From Lojkania enalia (Eukaryota; Ascomycota; Dothideomycetes; Pleosporales): 64,000 bases of DNA. The stretch covers positions 57,107-121,106 of the forward strand of contig ML986700.1 of the NCBI GenBank assembly GCA_010094045.1, in the 5' to 3' direction. Below, piece after piece: positions 49,410 to 60,480 of this stretch. The notes under the pieces are model-generated. The model was not told where the DNA came from. It made no database searches and saw nothing but the letters and a program-made list of their open reading frames with translations. A program made the translations under genes and the position numbers. Position 1 is the stretch's first letter. Each line of letters starts with the position of its first letter.

Positions 49410-51680
49410 AGGCGCCCGCATCGAGTAGCATCTTTACTAACTGCTCGTGGCCTTTAACTGAAGCCGAGAAGAGTGCGTTGCCGTATAATCCACCCTGCGC
49501 GTTAACGTCGGCGCCCTTGTCGACTAGCAGCCTCACCATCTGCTCGTGGCCTCTAACTGAAGCTGCCTGGAGCGCATTGCCGTACTCTCCACCCTGCGCG
49601 TTGACGTCGGCGCCCTTGTCGACTAGCAGCCTCACCATCTGCTCGTGGCCTCCAACTGAAGCCGCATAGAGTGCGTTTTCGTCTGAAGAGCTTTCATCTG
49701 GAGAGCTTGCGCCAGATCCTCCGGACAAGGCTATAAAGTCAACCTCATCAATCTATAACGTTCAAGTTAGTAAGTTGTGTGAGATATTGCTAGCCAGCCT
49801 TTACCATAGGGCTGACACTTGAAGCTTGCAGGTGCTCTTACATTTTCCGTAAATTCTGACCCACAATCTGGGCACGTTAAGCCGTGCTCATCGCGATACC
49901 ACTCGTTATTGCACTCGTGGCAATACATCACCTCCCGCCGGCCGGAGTTTTGCGTCCTTGACGTCGCGACGTCAGCGCCCTTTTCCACCAGCAGCTCCAC
50001 GACCCGCTCCTGACCTCTGTATGAAGCCTCCTGGAGCGCGTTGACGTCGGCTTCATCTGTGCTGTCATGGTTAGACCGCGCAAGCTTGAATGTGTCTTCC
50101 ACCAATCCCTGGAAATGAAAAGTCCCTCCGGCGACCTCGAGTCCCTTATCTACAGCACTCTCGAAATTTACCTTGAAGGGACTAGGTGTATTGTTCCCAT
50201 TTTCACCGGGTGTGTGAAATGCGCGTGTTTGCTTTGCTTCTGTAAAGATCTTTGGGGCCTTGACGCGCCTGGCTTCCGATACCACACGTATTCGCTTGAA
50301 TCGAGAGTAGTCACCGTCTTCCCCGTCCACTTCTTCTAATTTTCGTTTTAGTGGCTTCGGTCCAAATTGTACGCGCCCAAATGATGGCTCTCCAAAATGG
50401 ACTTCTGTATTCCGAGCCGTAAGGTGCGGAAGGTCCACTTCGTGGATTTCTGTGATACGACGAAACCACATATTGCAAGTGGGACTATAGGCGCAGGAAT
50501 TAATTAGCCCGTTTGAATTCGGAATAGAGGCCTTCCTTACCATAAAACATCAACATTTGTCGGCAGTTCCGATAGAGTGTTGCATCTCGGACAATGTGCC
50601 GAGGTTCGCGTCGATTGCTCCGTAGAATCACGTTTGAAGACGAGACTCATTGTAATCTTCTGACCGGGCAAGAAAGCGTCCTCAAAGTTGAGCGACAAGT
50701 CGACTTCCCTTCCCGTAGCACTTTCTTGCAGAACATACTCCTTTCGGCATATTTTTCTTAGCCCTTGCTTTCCTTCAAACCGTATCTCCATCACTGCTTG
50801 AAATGCCGTCCAGGAATTGATGAAGCGCAGATGAACGGGAGCTATGCGTCCAATCGCATCTTCAAGGATGAATGGGTCTTCGAAAAGAGGACGGTCCACA
50901 TGTTTCGAAAAGGCTGAACGTAGGGCTACGACTTCGCGATAGATTGCGATATTGCCGGCAATGACGTTAGACATGAAACGTTTCAGCTCTGACCCAAGGT
51001 TCTGTATCCATTCGAGACGGTCCATCATCCGCGAAGCTAGACTGTTTCCTGTCGAAATCAGCTGCCTGTTATTGTCTAATCTTATCCGAACTTCTTTCAA
51101 TGCCTGCGTATGTATATCGAGGGCTGCGTGCATTCTTCGTCCGTCTTCGGCAAGCTGGTCTTTCAAGTCGTCGTTCTTGGTACTGAGAAGCTTCCTGCTA
51201 ACTGTTAGCAGGTACTGTGAATATACCAGAAATATCTTACACCATCCCAGTACCAAGGAGCATGTTGATTGAATCTGAATAACCCGTCACCTCAGCCCGA
51301 AATTTTGCGATTTCCGCGTCCTTCTGTGACGCCTGCCATTGTATCTTTCTTGCAGTATCTTTGAGTATATTCCCCGACCCGCCCACTGCAAGGCTTCCAC
51401 TATATTTTCTGACACGAGCTGTGAACTTAGCGACGGAATCGCGGCATTTTGCAGCTGTCTGCTTCGCTGTCTCGTACAAAGCGTGGAGTTCCGGAGTGGT
51501 AGCGCGGGATCGCGAGAGCTGTTCAACTTGAAGTAGGGCGGTGTCAAGGATGTACAGTTCTCGGGCCACTGCTTGGTACTCTGCTGAAGAGCCTCGACTG
51601 TCGTTCAGCGCTATGAGAAGGCGTTTGACGAGAAGGCTGACTGAGATGATGTCGCCCACTGAGCCGAACGTTACGGGCAT
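49393..51680 (-). CDS. ULD-like / zinc-ribbon / ankyrin-repeat protein (fungal STAND-like), four exons, intact
   Basis: Exons join(51,241-51,680; 50,541-51,194; 49,805-50,484; 49,393-49,730), minus strand, give 2,112 nt and 703 residues. Introns of 46, 56 and 74 nt are GT-AG with TGCTAAC, GCTAATT and CTTACTAAC branch sites, and phases agree. Order: an N-terminal helical domain beginning MPVTFGSVGDIISV (about 1-147); coiled-coil DLKDQLAEDGRRMHAAL; a ubiquitin-like ULD-type domain with KEYVLQESATGREVDLSLNF; a zinc ribbon CPRC...CPTC completed across intron 2; a linker; one ankyrin unit; a second zinc ribbon YCHECNNEWYRDEHGLTCPD resembling the N-terminus of fungal RING-finger proteins; then ankyrin repeats (HEQMVRLLVDKGADVNAQGG). 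Such proteins resemble fungal NLR-like recognition proteins; ligand unknown. The start was chosen because upstream residues of the frame look non-coding. Confidence 0.83.
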
Positions 51681-52467
51681 GTTGTGAGCCTCCCTGATGG
51701 ACCCAGAGGAAACTGCAAGACAGGGGAACACACTAAAGACGTAAAAGGAGTATACAGACTCCCTTCATGTAGAAAATGTGAGAAAATGATTCCGGCACAC
51801 CAGGCTGAGAATGTACGGATTGCACAGGCTGCAGCGCCACGCAAGGCTGATTCAGCAGCGCAGCAGCGTATTAGACTTCAAGCTTGGTATCATGCCAATC
51901 ACTGTCGTCCGCCGCCATACCCGCAAATGTCGGACGCGCACCCAATTTGTGCTAGGCATCCGGCCGCCGCTCAGTATGTGTCTCGGTCATCATGTGCCCG
52001 GGAAGCACATTCGGTTTGAGCGGGTTTGTACGGTCGGCGAAGGGATCAACGGCGGTCTGCAGGGCTTGAGGGCGACGTGATAGATGTTGTCGAAGCCACC
52101 GAAGTAAATGCAGTCGGCTGTCGTATCACATCACGATGTTGTACGACGGCTGTGTTGGAAGCTGATTGGGGTTTCGCGGTTTCGATGGCGGACGCAGTCG
52201 TTGTCTTTGAACAAGCGCCGGGGCCCCCGGAACCTCGGCCGTGCTCCTAATCCGGGGCCGGATTTTAGATGTCCCGCAATGCTTGGCTGCGGCGCTGCAC
52301 AGCCACGGGTCTGACAGCCGCCACAGATACATTACGCACTAACGATGAGGTCAGACGTGTAAGGTCCTTCTGCACTAGCCAGGATCGGTACTCGCTTCCG
52401 CGGGAGGTACCGATCGGCATTGCGGCCCTGCATGAATTTGCCCGCGATAGCGCGCACAAGGCTGGAG
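51681..52467. other. GC-rich 5' region of the ankyrin gene, unexplained
   Basis: About 790 bp of GC-rich, non-RIPped DNA lies between the gene start and the right transposon end. It presumably holds the promoter. Several overlapping open frames exist on both strands; one (51,770-52,020, plus) is somewhat protein-like (AENVRIAQAAAPRKADSAAQ), but none shows a family motif. It may be a captured gene fragment. Confidence 0.4.
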
Positions 52468-52667
52468 ATGACTTGCAGGCATTAGAGTAAGGTTTTCGGG
52501 CTAGCAAAAAGCCGTTTTACAAAAATCCGGAGCGAAAAAGACGTGGTGTTGGTGCTGTAGGGTGGGAAGTCTGTTATACTACGATAGAAGGCGCTTCACA
52601 AATCAGGCTCGGAGGCGACAATGCAAACGTAATTTTTAGGGAAGGGTGGATTATAGGCATTTAGCAT

Positions 52668-52799
52668 TAGTTATAGTAGACTAATTTTACGGAATTATAG
52701 CAATATTCGTTGTGCGCATGGGTTTTCTAGTTACTGAAAGTCAAAGTACCGATGGTTTGTCCGGTCACATGGGGTGTCCGGCAACCCCGGGACGGATGT
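52668..52799 (-). repeat. Right terminal inverted repeat (about 132 bp)
   Basis: Mate of 49,278-49,409. Inwards of 52,668 the sequence to about 52,465 still resembles 23,450-23,650 of the long-armed element. Confidence 0.88.
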
Positions 52800-55700
52800 T
52801 ATATTAAGTTACGACGCTTGATAGGAATATGCCGTTTACTTAGAGAGTGGTTAACTGATTTCCGCTTTGAAGGCACTACTGGCAACGCTTTCTCAGCCGC
52901 CCAATGATCTATTGTCCCGAAAGGACTATCCAATCTTTGAGCATCAATCAGACTTTTTAGTGTGGTCGGGAAGCCGCTAATTACTTTAGACACATCCGTA
53001 ACGCCTCGGATTGATATAGCAATAATATCATCGAGGGAATCGGCCGTAAATTTCACTCTACACTTAAACGGCGGAAGGCTTTTTGGGACCGCTGGGGCAC
53101 AGCATACGGGGCGTCCCTGAACTATAAACCAAGATGATGTATCAAATAGTCGATGGTAAAAGTAGCGACGACCCTCTAAAGGGAGATCGAGCCGACAAAA
53201 AATATAACCACTACATCTGTACTCGTTACCACTGAAAGGTGGGAACTCATCCAACTCGAAATAGAAAACGGAGGCAATTATTGATTCTACTACCGCCGAA
53301 AATAAAATCTTCTTTAAGTATATAACTTAAGTAGCTTATACCTTCATCTCGGGAATTTTACGGACGTCGTCCAATTAAGGTTCCCCACCCTTTAGTTAGA
53401 GATTTATTCGGTGATATCGCTCGCGAGAGTTCGAACTCAGGGTATTAGCGAACTTTCTCTATGCATCTTCGCTGTTAAGGCTTCGCATAAAGCTCCGAAA
53501 TAATTAGATATAAAATAGGTCTTTTACCTGGCTGTCAGAGGATGTTGCTAATAAGGTTCCAGTACTAAGTAACAATACAAAATCAGGATCGCATTTCTAA
53601 GGCTAGAGAAATCGAGTCTCCTAATAGGTAATACTTGCAGGGTTATTATGCTGTAGGCTACCATCCTGGAACGTCCCTAGACTGTAGACGACTCTGGGCT
53701 TGAAGAACCTGTGACGAGTTAGATATAGTATCCCTACTATAGCGCTTCGAACATACCAAGGAGCAGCAGACGTACAGCATGCACTATAGAGGCATGAGCT
53801 TCATTTATAAGGAAGGGGAGCCTTACTAACGCTTCGCTAACTGAGACATTATGCTGTAGATTATCAGCACGCATTACATCATATCCTTAGTATTGTCAGT
53901 AAAGAGCACCTAACTAAGATAACAGACTTGCCGATATTATCTGGGCGTCTTCCCCCATTATAATTTGTAAATAGCCAAGGAATAGAGTCTTTTATAGTTG
54001 TAGTTGTTACGGCAACCTTAGTGTTATTTTGGAGAGGGTTAAACATCTGAACATGTGAGTCGAATATCACTTTAAAGGCTGACTCGATAGCTAAAAGGCT
54101 ATACTAGCCATCCTCAATATATGCTACTAGCATTCCGAGGGCTTTGGAAATTATAGTAGGTGCTTCCCTTTTTTTACCGAAAGTCTTGTGCGCAACTTCT
54201 TCAAATCTTGCTAAAGACTCAGCAGTACTCTACTACAGCAAAAATATACCAATAACGATAAGTCCGCCTACCGATATTTAGATGCCTTATTAGAACTAGA
54301 AGATGGGTAACTTACCAGCTGAAGTTCCACAAACGAAATTGAAATAGTTTCTAACTAGACAGTTAAATCTAGATAATACCTTTTCAAGATGTTCCAAAAA
54401 TACTAGAGGGATAACCCCTCTTATACTACCCCTATTAAGGCTAAATATACGTATCCCAGCGGTAGGAGGGACGAACCGAAAAACTAAAGCCTGGTAACAG
54501 ACCCCGTAGAGAACGCACTCAGCTAGTTCGTAGGTGTTCTTCTCCGACCAAGACCGCTGTCCATATACCTTAATGTATATATCACATAGAGCATGCCTAT
54601 ATACTAAGACTTTCTCCGGCATGCGCATAAAGTAGTAAAAGCACGATCTGTAGCTCTTAAATTTATTTAGGTAAGGTTGCAAGGTTTGTAAAGTCCGCTA
54701 ATAAACTTCTACGGCTAAGATACTAGAAGTTGAAAAGTTGTCGAATAACGACTTATAGTTGCGAAATAGTGCCGAAAAAATAGACTCTTGGAGACTTTAA
54801 TAAATTGTATACTTTACTACTGCTACTCGACATGTATTATAAAAGTGCGCCTTAAAGAGGAAGGAGGGGTAGAAGTCTAATTCGTTAGTAACGATCTAGA
54901 GTAAAGTGCGGGGGGGTAGGTAGCTCACTGTATACGCCTGGCGGGTAGTTTACTAGAAGTAAGGCGGATGCAACTAATAGGATAACGAGCTGCTAGAGCT
55001 ACGCCTAAGATAGCATTTGATTTAAGCAATCTAATAAGCAGTTTTCTAAGCTATTAATAGAGAAGCTATAGGGGCTTGTAGCAACAGCAAATAAAAACGG
55101 GCTATTGTTCGTGGCGAAGAGGTAATCGATCACCCGTTTCGAGAGTGCCTGGAAGTAGAGAGGCCCGAATTATGCTGAAGTACGGGCTTCTATTACTTAA
55201 TCGGATAGGGCTAATAAACGCCTTTATAAGGCCGAGGCTTTCTTTACTGGCGCTAAAGTCGACTTTAGCCCCATTATTTTAACGGCCTAGAAATGGCGGA
55301 ATATATCTTGCTAAATCTCTACCTTTAAGTTATACTCTTTTAGCTCTCGCATCACTCTAGTAACTAGTATAAGAACTTGTATTTCTGCAATACTTTCATC
55401 AAAAATCTTAGAGGTTGTATCTATTACTAACAGGATCTGCGGCAACACCTTAAGATCCGAAGCCACCCCCTTCACCACCTACCAAGCAAGCCATTTCGCT
55501 ACTACCTTCTATCCTCCAAAGTCGGAAATATAGTAAACTATTACACTTAAAAAGGGAGCAAAGACTCTATTATATAAAGTAGTATAAAACTTTCTCCGGT
55601 TATAATATGGGAATTTCCAGGATGTAGTTGTGCTAGAAATCTGGCCTGCGGCTAAGCTCCTGCTGTATATCTCGTAATCTATTACTGTAATATAGTTTTG

Positions 55701-55922
55701 CGCAGTAAGTATAGAAGATGTTAAGAGGCGAACCTAGCTATATATTAGTATCAGTTCTTCCATTCCAAGTATATGCTTAAGGAGGAGTGATTTAGTTTTT
55801 CGACCGACTATCGTTATAAAGGATACTTTAGTACTAGTTGCTACGTCCGGCGCATTTTCGTTTTTAGTTAGTAGGTTCCCTCCAGAAGAGCAGTTAAGTA
55901 TTATCCAACTATAACTATACAT
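52799..55922 (-). pseudogene. Patatin-like phospholipase, RIP-inactivated
   Basis: The minus strand runs from about 55,922 (GGNLLTKNENAPDVAT, IVGRKTKSLLLKHILG) through a variable N-terminal region (LKVLPQILLVIDTTSKIFDE) to a patatin domain. The oxyanion motif GIRIFSLNRGSIRGVIPLVF (normally GIRILSLDGGGIRG) is followed by the nucleophile elbow GTSAG near 54,310. An intron beginning GTAAGT splits it there, and GLIVIGIFLL then STAESLARFEEVAHKTFG resume. The catalytic-dyad region reads VYSLGTFQDGSLQHNNPASI (DGG-like, Asp kept). A conserved fungal C-terminus ends at TAA 52,799. This family hydrolyses acyl lipids, and fungal homologues can carry STAND domains. TAG/TAA stops and altered glycines mark RIP. 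A transposon sits exactly at its stop. Confidence 0.85.
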
Positions 55923-56100
55923 TTTTTTTTGTTTTTTTCCTTTCTTTTTTACTTTTATAATACAAAGACCTTTATATCTACAAGCCTTATATCTTCCATT
56001 ATTTTTCCCGTCTACTGAAACCTGTTTCCTATTACACTGAAGTGTAACTTAGTAATACTGTTTATAGAATATAGATACCCGTAAAATAAGTCTATTTAAT
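55923..56100. other. Head-to-head spacer between patatin and DUF3723 pseudogenes
   Basis: A T-rich tract (55,923-55,950) lies just upstream of the patatin start. The region could have been a shared promoter; nothing else is seen. Confidence 0.4.
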
Positions 56101-56109
56101 ACTTATAAA

Positions 56110-59100
56110 TACTATATCGCTCCTCCCTCGAGATTACTGTAATAGCATCGCTTGAGGAGCTAGACAAAGCCCTTGCTATCGATAAAGAAAAGTGTTATCG
56201 AGGCCTTGCTCGAGTAAATTTGTCAGCATTAAATTTCGATCATCCTCTTATTAGAAGTAAATATTAAAAAATTTCCAAGAAAAATGTTCGACGTATTTAT
56301 AATATTTTTAATTAAACTAGCTGTTTTCGGCTGTAATAAGAGAACTTTATTAATGCTATTATAGACGACGCAACTCTAGATACATGCTTGTTAGATTCTA
56401 GAATCTTAAGAAATAAGCTACTTTATATACGCGAAGGGAGATCTATACCTTCTCTACCCCTCCTTAAGATTAACTACTTATCTAGGTTATATCGTATAGA
56501 GGCTGCTAAAGCGTTCTTGCTGAATAATAACTAGTAGTAGGTGGTCTAAATCTTTTTAAAAGGTCCTATATATCTTAATATAACTATTAATTATTAACTA
56601 ATTACTACTAGATATACTAGAGGAGATTTTATTATAAGTTATTAAGTCTTATATAAATAAATAGCAGCTATTAGATGGAGAAATCTTTTGAAAGATACGC
56701 TATTATTATTAAATTAATAATAAGGATGCGGAAAATCGGTGGTAGGCCTATCTTAACTATTTAAAGCTAAAGGACCTGCATTAGCTCCTTAAGAAGTTTA
56801 GACTAGTATCTATATTTAATACCCTTGTTAATAAGTCTAGACTTTAGGCGAAAGTATAACTTAGTATATTCTACCGCCTACTAGCTTTAAAATATAATGA
56901 TGTAAAGTCCTAAAACTAGCTTAGCTTAGTATTTCTATTAATATACTCTAGGAAATACTAACTTATTTTAGACATATTAAGAGTATATAGGAATATATTC
57001 TTAATATAAGCGGTACTCAACTATCGCCTTTAATTATCAATTTAATTATTATAGAGAACTTAGAGCTTCTTACTCTCTAGTATTCTACTAGAGATAGGAA
57101 ATACGTTTAACAGATAATAACGAATAATAAGATTTTCCCTACTATCCGCGAAAATTATATTCGGTAGGTATTACTATATAATATCTTTTCTATTTATATA
57201 CTAATTCCGACCCTATAGACTTTTTTTAAAATGCTAAAGTATTTAGAGCCTTACTATAAAATTCTTAAGCAACTTCTTAGTAATAAACTAAAAAGTATAA
57301 TTTAGACCTTATTACTCGGTTACTATTTTCCTCTAGAAAAGATAATAATTTAAAAATCAGAACGCTTTATAGTTAAACTTATTAAAGATATACTAGAAAT
57401 TTAAAAGAAGTTTATAGCTTATATCCAGCTTTAGGCCTTTTATATCCGGAATTTTAACCGATTAGGTCTATATACACCTAGAAAAGAGTGTAGAAAAGCT
57501 AAACCGTTAGTAAAGGAGCTAAATCCTATCTTATTACAGTATCTAGCTAAATTTACTATTGCTTAAGAATTCTAAACGCTAGCCGCGTTAGAGTTAATTA
57601 AATAAGATTCTTAATAATAACTTACTCTTAAGTATTTTTATAAAATAAATCTACTATTATTAAATTTTAGCGAAGAGTAGATAGATTATATTATATCCTC
57701 TAATTTATAGTATCTAGACAAGGCTAAATTAATAGATCTATTAGATTCCGCATATATTATTCTAGAAAGAAGGTGTAGTTAGCTATTTAAAGATGACTAT
57801 TTGCGGGATAAATCTATCTTATTCTTCCCTAACCTCTATATTATATAAGAGTTTCCCGAAGTTATATACGAATATATTAGATATAATCTTTTCCGCACTA
57901 TATTTAGTAATTATACTTTAAGGGTAAGTCTTATACCTAAATCTAGGGTACTTATTAATCGTTTTTAAGCTAATAATATAAGCTCTATACTAGTTGAGAT
58001 TAGTTAGAGAAGACCTAAAGGTAGATCCTAAACTATACTAGAAACTAGAGTATTATATTAGTAAGAACTACTTACTTTAAAGCAAGAACTTAGAAATATA
58101 TAATAGCAGTTTTAAATATTAGAAGTTTAATACTAATAGGAGATATAAGAGTCGCGTAATTATATTATATAACTATAATAGAAGCTTAATAACTTAAGAG
58201 TAATTATAAAAGGACTATACTAAGAAGTAGAGGAAATATAGATCGCTTCAAAACCTTTTAATATATAGCTTCTAAAAGGAAAGAATAAGAAACTAGAGGG
58301 GGGTATTATAAGGAAAGGGACTGAGAAGAAGGTTAAGGACGCTAAGAGGGTAGTAAGACAGATGAAAATGTAAAATGAGGTAGTAAAATAGAGACTTATT
58401 AAGAATGTTAAGACTAAAAGACGGTAGATCCTTATAGATGCGTAAAATTTCATGCAACAAGTTTAATAGTAAGGCGAAATTAAGAAGTAAGCGGCTCTTA
58501 AGTAATTAGAGGAGTAAGCAAATGCTGCTATTATTGAAAAGTAACTGCAAAATGAGAGAGAGAAGCAATATTCTACTAAGCAAATAAAGGAATAGGCAAA
58601 TACTTTTGTCCTTTAATCCCAGCAACAAAATTAAATAGAGAAGTAGCAACTAATAATAGATGTAGAGATCCTCTTATCGTAAGCTTTATCTATATAATAA
58701 TAAGCTACTCTAGCTAAGTTAATAGAAGATATTACTCTAGTCGTATATAAACAACTAATAGAAGATTTATATAAGTATAATTAAAGTACTATAAGTAAGG
58801 AGATAGAGTAGTATAAGTATATATACTTTTAAATACTTAAGTAAGAAAACTTAACAATTTTCTTTGTTTATAATATTAAAGATAATAATATAATTAAAAG
58901 CTTGTAGCTACCTTTTAATATATTTCTCTTACAACTACAGTCTCTTCCTTTAGAAGCGGGTAAGAATTAGTAATTGTAGTTACTTCTTAAAGATTTAGAA
59001 AAACTTACTAAAAATAAATTAACTTACTACTAGATGCTTAATAGAAATAATAAAACTATTATAAATCTAGAACTTATCTTAGAAGTATATAGATAGACCG

Positions 59101-60480
59101 GTACCTACTTTATTAGGTTTAATAATCTTATAGATAGACTTTAGAGAATTCTAGCCTTAGAGTTTAAACGGCGTTAGTAAGGTGCAGCCGCCCCTCTAAG
59201 CGTTATAACTTTATATTCTTAGTAGTATCTTTTTAATAATAATAATAAAAAGTACTAGTATTTATATATCTAAACAATTAATATTATATTATAGCTATAT
59301 TTTACTAACTTACCTCTAGCTAGTACCTTAGAGTGGAAGATTAAATTAGCTATCTATAGAGTCTAATATCTTTTAATTATTCTTTATCCTCGACGGAAGC
59401 TACTTTAGTATAAGTAGTATAGGTATACAACTTAAACTATAGTTTATACTTTAAACTCTTTAACTATATATTTTTATAAATAGGTTAAATAGCCAGCTCT
59501 TAGAGTTTATATAGTAACCAGTATCGAAGGCTGTTTTAATACTAAAGGTAGGAGCCGTCTACACTTATTTAGACGGGGAAGAGGTAGAGAACTAATAGTT
59601 CTCTTATAGTTAAGTTGTAAGAGATATAAATTGTACTTTACCTTTAGAGATACTATTACTAACTAACTAAAAGTAAGAGGGTCGCTCTATTTTAGGCTTA
59701 ACTCTTTAGATCTAGTAAAGATAAGTATAGGGTATCTTTATACAGAAAAAAGGACGTATATAATCTTCTAGACTAGTAGGCTAATCTAGACCTTCTTCTT
59801 AAAATAAGAAGATAGAAGATTCCCCTACAGGCCTCTTAACAAAGATAGCTACTTAAATACCTTCCTCGAGTTTAGTAAGGAGTATAGCCTTCCTAAAGAG
59901 GCCTTCCTTTCTAGTTCTATAAGAACGATCTATATTCCTAGGTTTTATAGATATAGCTATATCTAGAATATAGATAATAATCGTAAAAAGAAACAAAATA
60001 CTTATTTAAATAGATTGTAAAGACAGTTTTCTAGCTCCTATACCAGCCAATTAGAGGTTATATAAGAAGTGTTACGATTCTTACGTGAGCTAAAATCTAT
60101 AAGAAAAGTACTATAACTAGAGTACGCTATTAAGCGCGCTAACTTAATAACCTTATATTAGATATATTTTAATATAGCTATATATTCGGTATTTATTAAA
60201 ATATAATTTAGAAAATATATTACTATTTTATTATTTCGGTATATATTATATAACTATTTAAAACCGGCCTATTAGTCTATTAGATATCTATAGTTGCGCC
60301 CTATAGAAATATAGGTAATAATTATATATATACTCTACTACTCCTTAGTTATTACTTTAATATTAGTTTAGAGAGTCTATTAACTTCTTACTATATAAAC
60401 GTAGGAACGCTTACTTTTACTCTTTTTAAAATAGATTATATATACTTTAGTAATATCTAAATAGAAAGGAAGTTTAGATA
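56110..60480 (+). pseudogene. DUF3723-family protein, RIP-degraded
   Basis: The plus-strand trace matches the DUF3723 pattern as I know it: CYRGLARVNLSALNFDHP, KKNVRRIYNIFN, ENFINAIIDD, YLSRLYRIEAAKAFLLNNN then WVVQIFLKG, LLDGEIFxKIRYYY, DAENRWxAYL, LHxLLKKFRL, and later FKMLKYLEPYYKILKQLL. From about 57,115 to 60,480 one frame is kept for over 1,000 codons, with only TAA/TAG interruptions, through a long Gln/Glu/Lys-rich coiled coil (about 58,050-58,800) and a C-terminal part (NKDSYLNTFLEFSKEYSLPK). A frame change near 57,110 is an intron or indel. DUF3723 genes are large, of unknown function, and frequent in accessory fungal DNA. Confidence 0.72.

Larger units (their letters stand above)
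49278..52799. mobile_element. TA-flanked inverted-repeat transposon carrying an ULD/ankyrin gene
   Basis: A 3,522-bp element has about 132-bp terminal inverted repeats (49,278-49,409 and 52,668-52,799) starting ACATCC and flanked by TA (49,276-49,277 and 52,800-52,801). The tip carries CCGGACA twice with 17-bp spacing (49,296 and 49,313), also present in the right tip. On the right, similarity to the long-armed element at 16,942-23,784 extends inwards to about 52,465; on the left it stops at the gene. No transposase is present. The single clear cargo is an intact four-exon gene whose last codons and stop lie in the left repeat. The element is not RIPped and inserted at the stop codon of a patatin-like gene. 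Confidence 0.82.

Noticed and set aside
49478..49669. Plus-strand open frame opposite the ankyrin repeats
   Set aside because: Antisense of exon 4; the repeat structure keeps it open.
49819..50339. Plus-strand open frames opposite exon 3
   Set aside because: Shadows of the minus-strand exon, which has splice sites and domains.
51684..52507. Overlapping open frames on both strands in the GC-rich part of the transposon
   Set aside because: Mutually overlapping, no domain, and explained by low stop density in GC-rich DNA; reported only as an unexplained region.
58220..58453. Minus-strand hydrophobic 77-codon frame
   Set aside because: Antisense of the Glu/Lys-rich coiled coil of the DUF3723 gene, which reads as Phe/Leu/Ser on the other strand.
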